From: Vreelandella arcis
GTDB taxonomy: Bacteria > Pseudomonadota > Gammaproteobacteria > Pseudomonadales > Halomonadaceae
Length of the DNA stretch: 64,000 nt
Reading direction: 5' to 3'
Assembly (NCBI RefSeq): GCF_900103865.1
Contig: NZ_FNII01000007.1
Span: 1-64,000 of the forward strand
Both the position numbers and the translations under genes were made by a program. Shown here piece by piece: positions 31,301-42,639 of this stretch (position 1 is its first letter; every line of letters begins with the position of its first letter). Under the pieces are notes generated by a model. That model did not search any database and was not told the origin of the DNA. It saw only the letters and a list, made by a program, of their open reading frames with translations.

Positions 31301-31876
31301 GACCAGCAAGCAGAGCGACGTGACTATCTTGAAGCCCAGCATGCGGAGCTAAGCGAAGCGCTGGAAACTCTGGAGCGTGCCATCAAGCGTATCGACCAAG
31401 AAACCCGTGTACGTTTCCGGGATACCTTCGATCAAGTGAATAGCGGGCTGCAAACATTATTCCCGCGGGTATTCGGTGGGGGGACGGCTTGGCTAACACT
31501 CACCGGCGATGACCTGTTAGAAACCGGTGTGGCCATCATGGCGCGTCCACCGGGTAAAAAGAATACGACGATTCATTTATTATCCGGCGGAGAAAAAGCA
31601 CTCACTGCACTCTCATTGGTATTTGCTATTTTCCAGTTAAATCCCGCGCCTTTCTGTATGCTGGATGAAGTTGATGCGCCGTTAGACGATGCCAATGTGG
31701 GGCGCTATGCCAAACTGGTTAAAGAGATGTCAGACAACGTTCAGTTCATCTATATTACCCACAATAAAATTGCCATGGAGGCCGCCGAGCGGCTTATGGG
31801 GGTTACCATGCAAGAGCCAGGGGTATCGCGAATGGTCTCTGTCGGCATCGAAGAGGCTTCTGCATTGGTGGATTAA
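28385..31876 (+). CDS. smc: Chromosome segregation ATPase SMC
   Basis: Structural maintenance of chromosomes protein, the condensin core that works with ScpA/ScpB. 1163 residues from ATG 28385 (MRLTSIRLVGFKSF); a GTG three codons upstream is an alternative. Walker A GPNGCGKSN (Lys37) is followed by two long coiled-coil arms around a hinge near the middle (about 500-640). The C-terminal ABC signature is LLSGGEKALTALSL and Walker B is FCMLDEVDAPLDD. In Pseudomonas smc-zipA-ligA is the same order. Confidence 0.97.
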   Translation: MRLTSIRLVGFKSFVDPVTVPFDGNMTAIVGPNGCGKSNIIDAVRWVMGESSAKTLRGESMADVIFNGSTGRKPVGQASIELKFDNRDGAMGGVYAQYAEIAVKRLVTRDGQSNYFFNGQKCRRRDIADLFMGTGLGPRSYAIIGQGMISRLIEARPDDLRATLEEAAGISKYKERRRETENRMRRTQENLERLDDIREELDKQLERLQRQAEAAKRYQALKQQEFQLKGELALLRGRALRAEQTHQESRVRELEIAVEKDVFGVRQCETRLEQAREQHDELAGVLDRHQQQFFDTTTRIARLEQDQAHRRSRESQLANDIAAARRDLDEQRRVSEGDQQRLATIEERLDELLPEHEALEEQLETLEQTLADASPALEAAEQQWADADNRWRDASREAERSQDQLRDLEQRIARLQAERQRRRQQRGDLADLTALRGEHEECQAQREEAEQRAEAFQTERDQWQQRYSDAKAAYQQATQTRDQQRADLSQRQGELASLQALIDAALADHDPHLSATLDAHGLADAPRLGEAISVAPGWERVISWLLAPWLNARMVSADQLTALPEALATDWCLIDQASPPSSSGQRLDTLVSGAGALGEWLASIHYVEEGADADALLDTLAPGESVVSRDGVWRGRGWLHQQANGEGVDALLVTRRRYDELAASREQEEHALALAEEECEAASETIEALERAREQQAEEERAHAANLQQLAIKEQSLAQRLEHLENRATELDEELNQLREDEEELALTLEEQRARWHSAMEQLEIAAEARDASAEQRSGQREQRERLNQQHAPLKASQQALALERERLSAEQDSLRSQQARSSDSEERLAQRIEELEASRETLLEPDELAAEELEELLYQREQQEQRLNDTRQQTQALVDQLRNDELTRQQHERNLEHSREQLQQRRMDAQALALKAATQDEQLAELGHDVETLTEQLASDASETDWQERLENTSDKIRRLGAINLAAIEEYDQQAERRDYLEAQHAELSEALETLERAIKRIDQETRVRFRDTFDQVNSGLQTLFPRVFGGGTAWLTLTGDDLLETGVAIMARPPGKKNTTIHLLSGGEKALTALSLVFAIFQLNPAPFCMLDEVDAPLDDANVGRYAKLVKEMSDNVQFIYITHNKIAMEAAERLMGVTMQEPGVSRMVSVGIEEASALVD

Positions 31877-32346
31877 CCTGCGCACCCGTTAACCTTGTTA
31901 ACGGGCTATCGCTTATTAATTGACGCTCATGAGTTAAAAAAAGTGTCTCAAACCACTAAACTTATCTATATTACTTGGCAACGCGTGTTTTTGAACCCTT
32001 ATTAGTGTATGAAGTCGCAATACGTATCGCCTGTGCTCGGCACTCAGGGTATGATTTAAAGCCCAGAGCTTGCATGCCTGACAAGGGTTTCAAACGTAAA
32101 GGATGTTGCTATCGGGTAGGGTAGTTAGTTATTAACAAGGCAACTGGGCACTTTTAGCTCGTTTTATAGTCGAATTTTTGCCTTAAATAACCTTAAAAAA
32201 TGTGCGATAACGTGAAAATTAGCAAAAAGTGGCCCTTTTCGTAGTAATCGCGCTATGCTTAGGGTAAGTATAGGTTTAATAGTAGTGAGCTAATTTTCAG
32301 GCATCGCGCCTTAGCAACCGTCAAGATGACCCATGGAATGTTCAAC
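31877..32346. other. 470-base gap between smc and zipA
   Basis: Begins with a perfect stem-loop CCCGTTAAC / GTTAACGGG (31885-31893, 31897-31905), probably the end of smc transcripts although the T-run is poor. The remainder is AT-rich and without a supported gene. It must contain the zipA promoter, but no pair of consensus elements stands out. Confidence 0.5.
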
Positions 32347-33987
32347 ATGGAATTAAGAGAGTGGCTAATCATTTTAGGGCTGGCGTTGGTATCCCTCATC
32401 GTTATTGATGGGGTGAGGCGACTCCAGCGTCAGCGTCGTGTACCGCGCCTTGACCAAGCTGTCAGCGACACGACGACCAGTCGATCGACAGAGTTCGATG
32501 ATGCGGCTAAAGAGGCCGAAGTAAACTGGGAGCTTCCCAATGGGGGAGCGCGTGTTGTTAAACCCGCCGATCCTAACGGTGTTACTCAGAAGCCAAAGTT
32601 AAAACGCCGAGAGCATCCTGGGCCGTCGAAGATATTGTCGGAATTTAAACGCCGTACCGGTTCGACAAGTTCGTCATCCCCTCCGCGCAATGAACGCGAT
32701 GAAGATGTTACCGCCCCACGCACCGCCGAAACCGCGGCAACGATGCGTACTCAGCGCCCCGAGGTGGAAATGCCTGCACCAGAGGCAGAGAAATATAAGC
32801 ACGAGCCGTCGATGTCCTTCACAAGCGATACGGTGACTGAGGCAACACGGCCCGATAGCCCCGCCGCTGAGCCAAAGGCTCAAGCTCAAGACAATGAGCC
32901 TGATGTTGAGCCGGTTATATCGGCCTCGTCGTCCGCCCAAAAAGCGCATGCTCAAGAAGACGAAAACGACACGCCGGTATTACGCGCTGAACCTGAAGAC
33001 GCGGCGTTTGCCAAGCAAGCTACCTCAGACGGGGCGCCCAAGCGCCGTCAACTGCGCAGCGATATTGCCGGCGAATACCCCGATGATGACGAAGAAGAAT
33101 ATCGTCTGGTGGACTTTGAAGGCATCGGTCGTTCGCTGAAGCAGCGCATGATCGCCCACCGCAAAGCACGCGCGCTCAAGAAAGCCGAGAAAGCCCGCCG
33201 TGCTGAAGCGTTGGCACTACAGAAAGCTGAACGGCAGGCGCTGGAAGCCGAACAACGCCGCGAGGCCAAAGAAGCCGCTGACGCTGAAAAAGCCCGCATT
33301 GCCCAAGAGCAGGCGCAGGCTCGCGAACTGGCCGCTCAAGCCGCCGAGGAAGAGCGTCTCGCCCAAGCGTCTGAAAAAGCTCAATATGCCGCTGATGAAG
33401 ACGTTGACTTCGCAAGCCCGCAAGCCACTTTGCGCGATGAGCCTGACGCCTCAGAAGGGGTTGTACGTACTCACCCTGCACTAGAAAAAGCATTGCGACA
33501 CGATGTTTGCGGCGAACACGCCAAAGAAACCTTAACCAACGCGGAAGAAGTCGTGGTGATCAGCGTACTATCCCGCGACCCAGAAGGTTTCGACGGCACC
33601 AAACTATTAGACCTGATGATGGCTTGCGGCCTACGCTACAGCCGCCCCATGGGCGTTTTTCATCGCTTCGAAACAGAAAGTGACGACAGCGAGCTGCAGT
33701 TCTCCATGGTCAATGTGGTCAAGCCCGGCACCTTCCCCATCGAAGAAATGGATGAGTTCGTCACGCCGGGTATCACGCTGTTGATGCCGCTCCCCGGCGC
33801 GCACGACAGCTCGGCAGCGTTTGAAGCCATGGTGGAAACCGCCATGGTGGTGGTGCGCCATATGGGCGGCGAGTTGAAAGATGAGAACCATAGCGTGATG
33901 ACCGCACAAACCATCGAATTCGCGCGCCAACGCGTCCACGAATTCGAGCGTCGGCATCGGCTGCACCGCCATATGCAAGCCCACTAA
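32347..33987 (+). CDS. zipA: Cell division protein ZipA
   Basis: Anchors FtsZ to the inner membrane at the division site. 546 residues from ATG 32347 (MELREWLIILG), the same N-terminus type as Pseudomonas ZipA; an ATG 21 bases upstream has no ribosome site. One membrane span (about 4-21), a very long charged Pro/Glu/Ala linker with a Lys/Glu/Ala-rich helical stretch (about 270-360), then the C-terminal FtsZ-binding domain starting near VVVISVLSRDPEGFDG. It is longer than the E. coli protein because of the linker. Confidence 0.94.
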   Translation: MELREWLIILGLALVSLIVIDGVRRLQRQRRVPRLDQAVSDTTTSRSTEFDDAAKEAEVNWELPNGGARVVKPADPNGVTQKPKLKRREHPGPSKILSEFKRRTGSTSSSSPPRNERDEDVTAPRTAETAATMRTQRPEVEMPAPEAEKYKHEPSMSFTSDTVTEATRPDSPAAEPKAQAQDNEPDVEPVISASSSAQKAHAQEDENDTPVLRAEPEDAAFAKQATSDGAPKRRQLRSDIAGEYPDDDEEEYRLVDFEGIGRSLKQRMIAHRKARALKKAEKARRAEALALQKAERQALEAEQRREAKEAADAEKARIAQEQAQARELAAQAAEEERLAQASEKAQYAADEDVDFASPQATLRDEPDASEGVVRTHPALEKALRHDVCGEHAKETLTNAEEVVVISVLSRDPEGFDGTKLLDLMMACGLRYSRPMGVFHRFETESDDSELQFSMVNVVKPGTFPIEEMDEFVTPGITLLMPLPGAHDSSAAFEAMVETAMVVVRHMGGELKDENHSVMTAQTIEFARQRVHEFERRHRLHRHMQAH

Positions 33988-34006
33988 AATAGCGCTTGTC
34001 AGTCAG

Positions 34007-34040
34007 CACCCGTCCTCTTGCAGAGGGCGGGTGTTTTTTA
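34007..34040 (+). terminator. zipA terminator
   Basis: 12-bp stem CACCCGTCCTCT / AGAGGGCGGGTG (one T-G pair) with a three-base loop, followed by six T. Confidence 0.85.
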
Positions 34041-34057
34041 TTGAATAATACCGTTAA

Positions 34058-36408
<2,351 letters not shown>

Positions 36409-36415
36409 CGACTGG

Positions 36416-38422
36416 TTAGCTGTTCTCACCCCGAATAATCGCGCTGATAATCCGCCGCCCTGGGTGTAGATGATCGACCAACGGTCGCTCCAGGGGGAGC
36501 GGGTCGTCGCATATCCGCGAGGCAATTACCTCGGCGCACAGTGGCGCGCTGGAAAGCCCTCGGGAGCCATGAGCGGTGGATATCCACAGGCCTGGGTAAT
36601 GTTCGCCGATTGTGTCGGGTACTTTAGAAGCGTCTTTGCTTAACGCTCGATAAGCTTCACGCCACGCCTGAGCCACCGGTACCGGTCCCGCATAGGGGCT
36701 TTTATCGGGGCTAGCGGCGCGCACGGCGGCGCGACCCGCTAGCGTTTTCGCCTCTAATACTACCCCCGCGTTTTCAAGGGCGGCCACCCAGTCGGGCAGC
36801 GCTTGGCGCAGTTCGTCAATATTGCGCTGATGATCCTCGGTGGTTACGTGGTTGGTGGCGTTATTGGGCACAAAGCTGGCGCCAAAGGTCAGTACGCCAT
36901 CAACGGGTGGTGACACATAGCCTCCCGCGCACACTACACGCTGCGGCGCTTGTAGGCCGTCCGGTAGCGTCACTTCACTGACCTGTCCGCGAACCTGTTG
37001 TAATGGTAACTCGTCGGTTTGCGCAAACTGGTTGGCCAGTTGTGCGTTGGCGATCACTACCTGATCGGCGCTTACGGCCCCGCCATTGGCTAAATCAAGC
37101 TGCCAGCTCTGTTCCTCGCGGTGCAGTTGGGTTACTTCGCCCTGGCAAACGCTAATCGCTGGGTGTGCTAACAAGGCGTCGCACAGTGCTTTGGGTCGTA
37201 CCCAACCCGCCTGGGGATAAAAAAGCCCATGGCTAGCCTCAATGGGCACACCTGCCAGTTCGCTTAACGTCGCTGTTTGGGCGGAGACCACCGCCTCCGG
37301 CAGCGGGTGATGCGCCACAAAACGCTGCTGGCGCCGGGCTTCTTTATCGCTTAGCGCCAACTGGACAACCCCACAGGGCTGCCACAAGGGCGTCTCCGTG
37401 GCCAACTGGCTGAGCCAACGCTGGCTGTACATTAGGCCGGCTAAATAAAAGCGGCTTTGGTGGTTGGTCTCGGCCGCGAGTTTGACGTATAGCGCGCCCT
37501 GACGATTCCCCGAGCCGCCTGCACCGGGCGCCTCACGTTCGATGACGCTGACCTGAATGCCGCGTTTTGCCAAGGCCGCCGCCACGCTGGCACCGGCGAT
37601 GCCTGCGCCAATCACCGCCACATGCTTATTGTTGAGGCTCGGTGGCGGAGTAAACCAGGGGGTGGCATGTCGGCGAGTGTCGCTGGGCGGCGTGGTGATA
37701 TGGCCCGCCAGCATTTCCCGCTTGCGGCCAAACCCCGGCACCTTTTGCCAGGTAAACCCGGCGGCTTTTAAACCGCGCTTGACGATACCCGCGCAGGTAA
37801 AGGTGGCAAAGGTAGCACCGGGGCGCGAGCGGGCGGCCATGGCCTCAAACAGCGCAGGCTGCCACATATCCGGGTTTTTGGAAGGCGCAAAGCCGTCTAA
37901 AAACCACGCGTCCACCTGACCGTCGAGCTGAGCCAAGCGCTCGGCGGTGTCGCCAAAATGCAGGTCCAGTGTCACACGTTCGCTCAAGTGCAAGCGGTGA
38001 ATACCGCTGACCGCCTCCGGCCACTGATCGCAAAGCACCTGTGCATAAGTGGAAAGTGTCGGCCAAGCGCTCAATGCGCGGGCTAGCGATACACGGTCGA
38101 GAGGAAACTTCTCGGTGGATAACAAATGCAGTCGCGCGTTGGCAGGGGCATGCTTGGCAAAACTCGCCCAAGCGCAGAGCATGTTCAGCCCGGTGCCAAA
38201 GCCTGTTTCACCGATCACAAAGGCACGCCGTTGCTGCCATGCGGCAAAGCGTTCAGGCAAATGGTTAGCCGCTACAAAGACGTGTTCGGTTTCAGCGCGG
38301 CCGTCTTCCCGGGAAAAATAAACGTCATCGAAGGCCTCTGAGTGGGGAGCCGCGTCGTTCCAGGAAAGTAACGGCGAGGTTAGCGCCGCAAGCGGCGGCA
38401 GCGGAGAATGGGGTTGCGTCAC
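36416..38422 (-). CDS. mnmC: Bifunctional tRNA U34 modification enzyme MnmC
   Basis: Completes 5-methylaminomethyl-2-thiouridine at the wobble position of certain tRNAs. 668 residues with a GTG start. The N-terminal SAM-dependent methyltransferase domain (MnmD part) has GETGFGTGLNML and DAWFLDGFAPSKNPDMW. The C-terminal FAD oxidoreductase (MnmC part) has GAGIAGASVAAALAKRG and ends in STAHGSRGLSSAPL. Fusion of both halves is the usual gammaproteobacterial form. Confidence 0.95.
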   Translation of the reverse strand: MTQPHSPLPPLAALTSPLLSWNDAAPHSEAFDDVYFSREDGRAETEHVFVAANHLPERFAAWQQRRAFVIGETGFGTGLNMLCAWASFAKHAPANARLHLLSTEKFPLDRVSLARALSAWPTLSTYAQVLCDQWPEAVSGIHRLHLSERVTLDLHFGDTAERLAQLDGQVDAWFLDGFAPSKNPDMWQPALFEAMAARSRPGATFATFTCAGIVKRGLKAAGFTWQKVPGFGRKREMLAGHITTPPSDTRRHATPWFTPPPSLNNKHVAVIGAGIAGASVAAALAKRGIQVSVIEREAPGAGGSGNRQGALYVKLAAETNHQSRFYLAGLMYSQRWLSQLATETPLWQPCGVVQLALSDKEARRQQRFVAHHPLPEAVVSAQTATLSELAGVPIEASHGLFYPQAGWVRPKALCDALLAHPAISVCQGEVTQLHREEQSWQLDLANGGAVSADQVVIANAQLANQFAQTDELPLQQVRGQVSEVTLPDGLQAPQRVVCAGGYVSPPVDGVLTFGASFVPNNATNHVTTEDHQRNIDELRQALPDWVAALENAGVVLEAKTLAGRAAVRAASPDKSPYAGPVPVAQAWREAYRALSKDASKVPDTIGEHYPGLWISTAHGSRGLSSAPLCAEVIASRICDDPLPLERPLVDHLHPGRRIISAIIRGENS

Positions 38423-38513
38423 GCGGTGATCCGTGTTGGCGAAAAGTGGTTAAAAAATGACCAATTTGTGAATTGAGGCGTTATCTCTGGCTTAGCGAAA
38501 TGCGTCCGCCGTG

Positions 38514-38546
38514 TTTTCACAGAGTTTTCCACAGGCTCTGTGAAAA
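38514..38546. other. Stem-loop between mnmC and yciI
   Basis: 11-bp perfect inverted repeat TTTTCACAGAG / CTCTGTGAAAA with an 11-base loop; outer bases (GTCCG ... CGGAC) can pair as well. The loop contains TTTTCCACA, which fits the relaxed DnaA-box pattern. There is no T-run on either strand, so it is not a classical terminator. Confidence 0.5.
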
Positions 38547-38579
38547 AGCCGACGGACCCTCCATATTCACATACTCAGG

Positions 38580-38879
38580 TCAAGGCAAAACTTTCTTGAA
38601 CGGTTTGACTGTGACCTGGGCGTAGGCGCCGGCAATCACGTAAGGGTCGGCGTCGGCCCAGCGTTTGGCCTCTTCGAGGCTCTCAAACTCGGCAATCACC
38701 AAGCTGCCGCTAAAGCCGGCATCGCCGGGGTTCTCAGCATCAATCGACGGGTGAGGGCCTGCCAGTACTAAGCGGCCTTCGTCGCGCAGGGCTTCCAAGC
38801 GGGCTAGGTGGTCGGGCCGGGCGGCCAAACGGCGCTCCAGGCTGTTGGCGATATCTTCACTGATGATGGCATACAGCAT
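38580..38879 (-). CDS. yciI: YciI-family protein
   Basis: 99 residues, ferredoxin-like alpha/beta fold related to muconolactone isomerases; exact activity unknown. It shows the family signature [45 protein letters not shown] (His and Asp of the putative active site) and [13 protein letters not shown], ending [10 protein letters not shown] start at ATG 38879, eight bases after AAGGAG; an ATG six bases upstream is too close to that site and the longer reading is not family-like. Confidence 0.9.
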   Translation of the reverse strand: MLYAIISEDIANSLERRLAARPDHLARLEALRDEGRLVLAGPHPSIDAENPGDAGFSGSLVIAEFESLEEAKRWADADPYVIAGAYAQVTVKPFKKVLP

Positions 38880-39016
38880 GTACATAACTCCTTGAATGAA
38901 AACGGGCCACGAAAGCGGGCCGCCGGGTTGGCTCAATTGACCACGCGCGCAGAAGCGCGCACCATATCGGCTTATAAAGCCTCCTTATTCTGACAAACTC
39001 GCCACACGGCGTCATT

Positions 39017-39931
39017 ATGCCCCGACTTCCTTATACTTTTGAGACTGATCAGCGTTACCCCGTTGACCTGCACATGCATTCGACGGCGTCCGACGGTGCT
39101 TTGACGCCAACCGAGCTCGTTAAGCTGTGCGCAGAGCGTGGACTTACCCACATGGCGCTGACCGATCACGATACCATGGATGGCGTTGCTGAAGCGGGCC
39201 GCGCGGCAGCAGCAGCGGGCATTTGCTTGTTACCCGGCTGCGAGTTATCCACCCGCTGGCAGGGCATTAATATTCACATGGTGGCGTTGATGCCGGGCGA
39301 CCTCACAGGCCCGTTGGTGGATGGCTTAACCCACCAGCGCGAAGCGCGCATCAAACGCGCCGAAGTGATTGCCGAGCGGCTTGAAAAAGCCGGCCTGCCC
39401 GACGCGTTAGCCAAAGCCCGTGAACAGGCGGGCAGCGACCGCCCACTGGGGCGACCGGATTTCGCCCGGGCACTGGTGGCCGATGGCATGGTGGCCGACT
39501 GGGCTGGAGCGTTTAAACGCTATTTGGGCAGCGGCAAAAAAGGCGATGTAAAAGCCCACTGGCCGGAAATCAGCGATGCGGTGGGCTGGGTGGTGGCCTC
39601 GGGCGGCGTTGCGGTGCTGGCCCACCCACTGCGTCACGGGCTCACCCGGCGCAAACGCGGCCTGTTGATGGATACGTTTCAGGCCGCCGGCGGGCAGGCG
39701 GTCGAGCTGGTCAGCGGTCAGCAAAATCCGGATAGCACCCGCGATCTGGCCCGCCAGCTGGTGGAGCGCGAGCTATATGCCTCGATGGGCAGCGACTTTC
39801 ATTTTCCCGGCAGCCACGCCGCCCCCGGCAGCATGAGTTTGATACCGCGCACCGCCGCGCCGCCTATTTGGCAGCATCCCCGATTACGCCACCTGCACGA
39901 CGCCCCCGCTGGGCCACTGGCTGCTGCGTAA
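39017..39931 (+). CDS. rnm: PHP-domain 5'-3' exoribonuclease, RNase AM type
   Basis: Homologue of E. coli YciV/TrpH, now known as RNase AM, which trims 5' ends of ribosomal RNAs and degrades short RNAs. 304 residues. Metal-binding PHP motifs DLHMHSTASDG, LTDHDTMDG, GCELS, VLAHP and GSDFHFPG are all present. It is divergent from yciI and precedes the yciO-type gene, a linkage common in gammaproteobacteria (rnm-yciO). Confidence 0.88.
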   Translation: MPRLPYTFETDQRYPVDLHMHSTASDGALTPTELVKLCAERGLTHMALTDHDTMDGVAEAGRAAAAAGICLLPGCELSTRWQGINIHMVALMPGDLTGPLVDGLTHQREARIKRAEVIAERLEKAGLPDALAKAREQAGSDRPLGRPDFARALVADGMVADWAGAFKRYLGSGKKGDVKAHWPEISDAVGWVVASGGVAVLAHPLRHGLTRRKRGLLMDTFQAAGGQAVELVSGQQNPDSTRDLARQLVERELYASMGSDFHFPGSHAAPGSMSLIPRTAAPPIWQHPRLRHLHDAPAGPLAAA

Positions 39932-39982
39932 GCTATGGTAGGCGGTATTAACCACTAACGCGCCCACAGGAAGGAGCACGCT

Positions 39983-40606
39983 ATGAGCCAATATTTCCAA
40001 ATTCACCCCGAAAACCCGCAAAAACGTCTTATCGACCAAGCGATCGAGATTATTCGTAAAGGCGGCGTGGTGGCGTACCCCACCGATTCGGGCTATGCAT
40101 TGGGCTGCCACCTGGGTGAGAAAAAAGCCGTCGAGAAAATTAAGTGGCTGCGCTCGCTGGACGACAAGCACAACTTTACCCTGGTGTGTTCAGACCTTTC
40201 CCAGATCGGCACCTACGCCAAAGTCGACAACGACGTGTTTCGGCTGTTGAAGGCCCACACGCCCGGTGCTTACACCTTTATTCTGGAAGCGACCACGGAA
40301 GTGCCGCGCCTGCTGCTGCACCCCAAGCGTCGCTCCATCGGTGTGCGCGTGCCGGATCATCGCATTACCCACGCGTTACTGGCAGCATTAGGCGAGCCAC
40401 TGATGAGCGTGACACTCATCCCGGCAGACGACGACCTGCCGATGAGCGACGCCGAGGACATCCGCGAGCGGTTTGGCGCACACCTGGATCTGATCATTGA
40501 TGGCGGTGCCTGCCACCTAGACCCCACCAGCGTCATCGACCTGCGCGAGTTACCGCCGAAAATCGTCCGCGAAGGGCGTGGGGATATCTCGCCCTTTACC
40601 GTTTAA
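39983..40606 (+). CDS. yciO: YciO-type L-threonylcarbamoyladenylate synthase-like protein
   Basis: 207 residues of the Sua5/YciO/YrdC fold. Members make threonylcarbamoyl-AMP for t6A tRNA modification, but the YciO branch is a paralogue whose in vivo role is less certain. Motifs: KGGVVAYPTDSGYALGC, LVCSDLSQI, PGAYTFILEAT, KRRSIGVRVPDH. The start follows GGAAGGAG. It pairs with rnm upstream; a terminator follows. Confidence 0.9.
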   Translation: MSQYFQIHPENPQKRLIDQAIEIIRKGGVVAYPTDSGYALGCHLGEKKAVEKIKWLRSLDDKHNFTLVCSDLSQIGTYAKVDNDVFRLLKAHTPGAYTFILEATTEVPRLLLHPKRRSIGVRVPDHRITHALLAALGEPLMSVTLIPADDDLPMSDAEDIRERFGAHLDLIIDGGACHLDPTSVIDLRELPPKIVREGRGDISPFTV

Positions 40607-40649
40607 GCGGTTGTACACCTGACCGCTCTTCCTGACGTCTCTTGAATCG

Positions 40650-40682
40650 AGCCCCCATGCCATTTGCTGGGGGCTATTTTTG
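40650..40682 (+). terminator. Terminator after yciO
   Basis: Stem AGCCCCC / GGGGGCT with a 12-base loop followed by A and TTTTT. Confidence 0.75.
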
Positions 40683-40854
40683 CCGATCGCTGAGGCCAGA
40701 GATGCCGCATAAAGCGATTTGTGTCTTTTTAATATTATTTGAATGATCAATAAAAATAAAATACGGTATAAATGCATTCTATCGATAACGAAGGTAATCC
40801 AAGCGGTGGGGAATGCTTGCTGCTTCAGGATTGCCGACAAAAGGAGATTGCCTA

Positions 40855-41631
40855 ATGACACTATCGCGTTACCGCAATGTAGCCACCCTGGCAGCCCTGG
40901 CAAGCTTGGCGAGTTTGCCGCTCGCGGGTCAGGCAGTGGCGAACGATGATACGGGTTGCGCCCAGGCTGAATACGCCATGGGGCTACGTTTTCAACAGCA
41001 ATCCGCCGAAGCCATTGCCCTGCAGCGCCAGGGGTTTGAGTTGGCCACCTACCGCCTGGAAGAGCAGATCGAAGCCCATGGCGACGATGCCGACCTGGCG
41101 ATCATTACCGATCTTGACGAAACAGTGTTGGATAACAGCGCCTTGCTGGTGCGTGACATGCAAGCCTGCCATGACTTCACCACCTGGGATACCTGGAAGC
41201 ACTGGGAGCGCGAAGGGAATCCGCGTTTGATTCCAGGGTCGAAAGACTTCCTTGAATTCGCTGATGAGAACGATGTGGCGATCTACTATGTCTCTGATCG
41301 CTATCAGGAAAATAAAGCCGATACCCTGGCCACGCTTGAGACATTGGAACTGCCCCAGGTCTCTGAAGAAAGCGTGAAATTGTTGGGGCCACCCAAGTCG
41401 GAGCGTCGCGCCGAGGTTGAGGACGAGCACACGGTGGTGATGCAACTCGGCGATACGCTGCACGACTTTGCCGGTGAGTTTGCCGAGGCGAACCTTGAAG
41501 AGCAGCGTACGCTGGTAGACGAAAATGCCGACCGCTTCGGCAATGACTGGATTGTTTTCCCCAACGCAACGTATGGGGATTGGAGCGAGTCGGAGCTGAA
41601 CGCTTGGGACGCCCCGCACGAAGTGGAGTGA
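40855..41631 (+). CDS. Exported HAD acid phosphatase (class B / e(P4)-like 5'-nucleotidase)
   Basis: 258 residues from ATG 40855, eight bases after AGGAG. A signal peptide (about 1-29, cleavage after AVA) directs it to the periplasm. The HAD IIIB catalytic motif is ITDLDETVLDNS, with nucleophile Asp86 and Asp88; YYVSDR and QLGDTLHDFAG are the other HAD motifs. It resembles the Haemophilus e(P4) family that dephosphorylates nucleotides, but no lipobox cysteine follows the signal, so a soluble form is likely. The phosphate carrier pair lies 2-4 kb downstream. Confidence 0.88.
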   Translation: MTLSRYRNVATLAALASLASLPLAGQAVANDDTGCAQAEYAMGLRFQQQSAEAIALQRQGFELATYRLEEQIEAHGDDADLAIITDLDETVLDNSALLVRDMQACHDFTTWDTWKHWEREGNPRLIPGSKDFLEFADENDVAIYYVSDRYQENKADTLATLETLELPQVSEESVKLLGPPKSERRAEVEDEHTVVMQLGDTLHDFAGEFAEANLEEQRTLVDENADRFGNDWIVFPNATYGDWSESELNAWDAPHEVE

Positions 41632-41672
41632 TGGGTTAAATAATCACGCCACTTGATAAGCAAGAAGCGCTG

Positions 41673-41708
41673 CGCGCCTCAGGTTTCACTATCCTGGGGC
41701 GCGTTTTT
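41673..41708 (+). terminator. Acid phosphatase terminator, overlapping the channel gene
   Basis: 11-bp stem CGCGCCTCAGG / CCTGGGGCGCG (one T-G pair) followed by TTTTT. Its right arm lies inside the last codons of the convergent channel gene. Confidence 0.8.
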
Positions 41709-42605
41709 GTCTGTGTCTTCCCCGTTGTCGTCTTGCTTGTCTTCCTCTTTTTTGCGCGGGTCTTGGCTGTCTTCATCAAGCCAGGTGCCGCAGCGCAGGC
41801 AATAGTAGGCGCGTTTTTCGTGGCGCTCGTGGCCGCAGCCTGGGCACGCCTCATCGGAGTAGCGATCTTCGCGGATCGAGCGGATGACTTGGGCGGAGAA
41901 TACCCCGGTCGGCACGGCGATGATCGAGTAACCGAGTAGCATCAGCACCACGGTGATGGATTTGCCTAACGACGTTGCCGGGACGATATCGCCGTAGCCC
42001 ACTGTGGTCATGCTGACGATAGCCCAGTAGATCGACATGGGAATACTGGTAAAGCCGGCTTCTGGCGATTCGATAACGTACATCAGCGCAGCAAATAGCG
42101 TGACGACCATGAAGATGGCGAAGAAAAACAACAGAATCTGACGCAGGCTGCGCTTTAATGCATCAATTAACAGCCGCGCTTCACCGACAAACTCCATCAG
42201 CCGCAGAATGCGGAAAATCCGTAGCACCCGCAGGATCCGCACAATCACCAGGCCGTGGGCACCGGGTATCAGCAGTACCAGCCAGGTGGGCAGGATGGCG
42301 ATTAGGTCAACAATACCGTAAAAGCTTTTCAGGTAGAGAGTAGGGCGCTCCAGGCAGTAAAGGCGCAGCACTAGCTCGATGCTGAACAATATGGTGAATA
42401 GCCATTCCAGGACATAAAAAAGCGTACCGTAGCGTTCGGCGTAGGCCTCAACGCTGCTCAGCAAAATCACCCCGACGCTGAGCAGGATTGCCAAGATCAA
42501 GCCAATATCAAAGGCTTTGGCGCCCGGCGTATCGGACTCGAAAATAATATGAAAGAGGCGCGTGCGCAGACCCGCTCCGCCGGGATTCAATGGAAAATTC
42601 ATCAT
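41679..42605 (-). CDS. Voltage-gated potassium channel with C-terminal zinc ribbon
   Basis: 308 residues with six membrane helices. S4 carries regularly spaced arginines (VRILRVLRIFRILR, about 122-135) as a voltage sensor, and the selectivity filter is TVGYGD (201-206). After S6 a short cytoplasmic domain holds CPGC (254-257) and CLRC (269-272), a four-cysteine zinc ribbon, followed by a very acidic/basic tail. K+ flux matters for osmotic balance in a halophile. The zinc ribbon might sense metal or redox state, but that is inference. It converges on the acid phosphatase gene. Confidence 0.88.
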   Translation of the reverse strand: MMNFPLNPGGAGLRTRLFHIIFESDTPGAKAFDIGLILAILLSVGVILLSSVEAYAERYGTLFYVLEWLFTILFSIELVLRLYCLERPTLYLKSFYGIVDLIAILPTWLVLLIPGAHGLVIVRILRVLRIFRILRLMEFVGEARLLIDALKRSLRQILLFFFAIFMVVTLFAALMYVIESPEAGFTSIPMSIYWAIVSMTTVGYGDIVPATSLGKSITVVLMLLGYSIIAVPTGVFSAQVIRSIREDRYSDEACPGCGHERHEKRAYYCLRCGTWLDEDSQDPRKKEEDKQDDNGEDTDKNAPQDSET

Positions 42606-42639
42606 AACGTCCTGAAAGAGCCGTAAGGGCAGTCAGCGC

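Noticed and set aside
38525..38535. DnaA-box-like TTTTCCACA as a replication origin
   Set aside because: It is a single site with no cluster, no AT-rich unwinding region and no dnaA or dnaN nearby.
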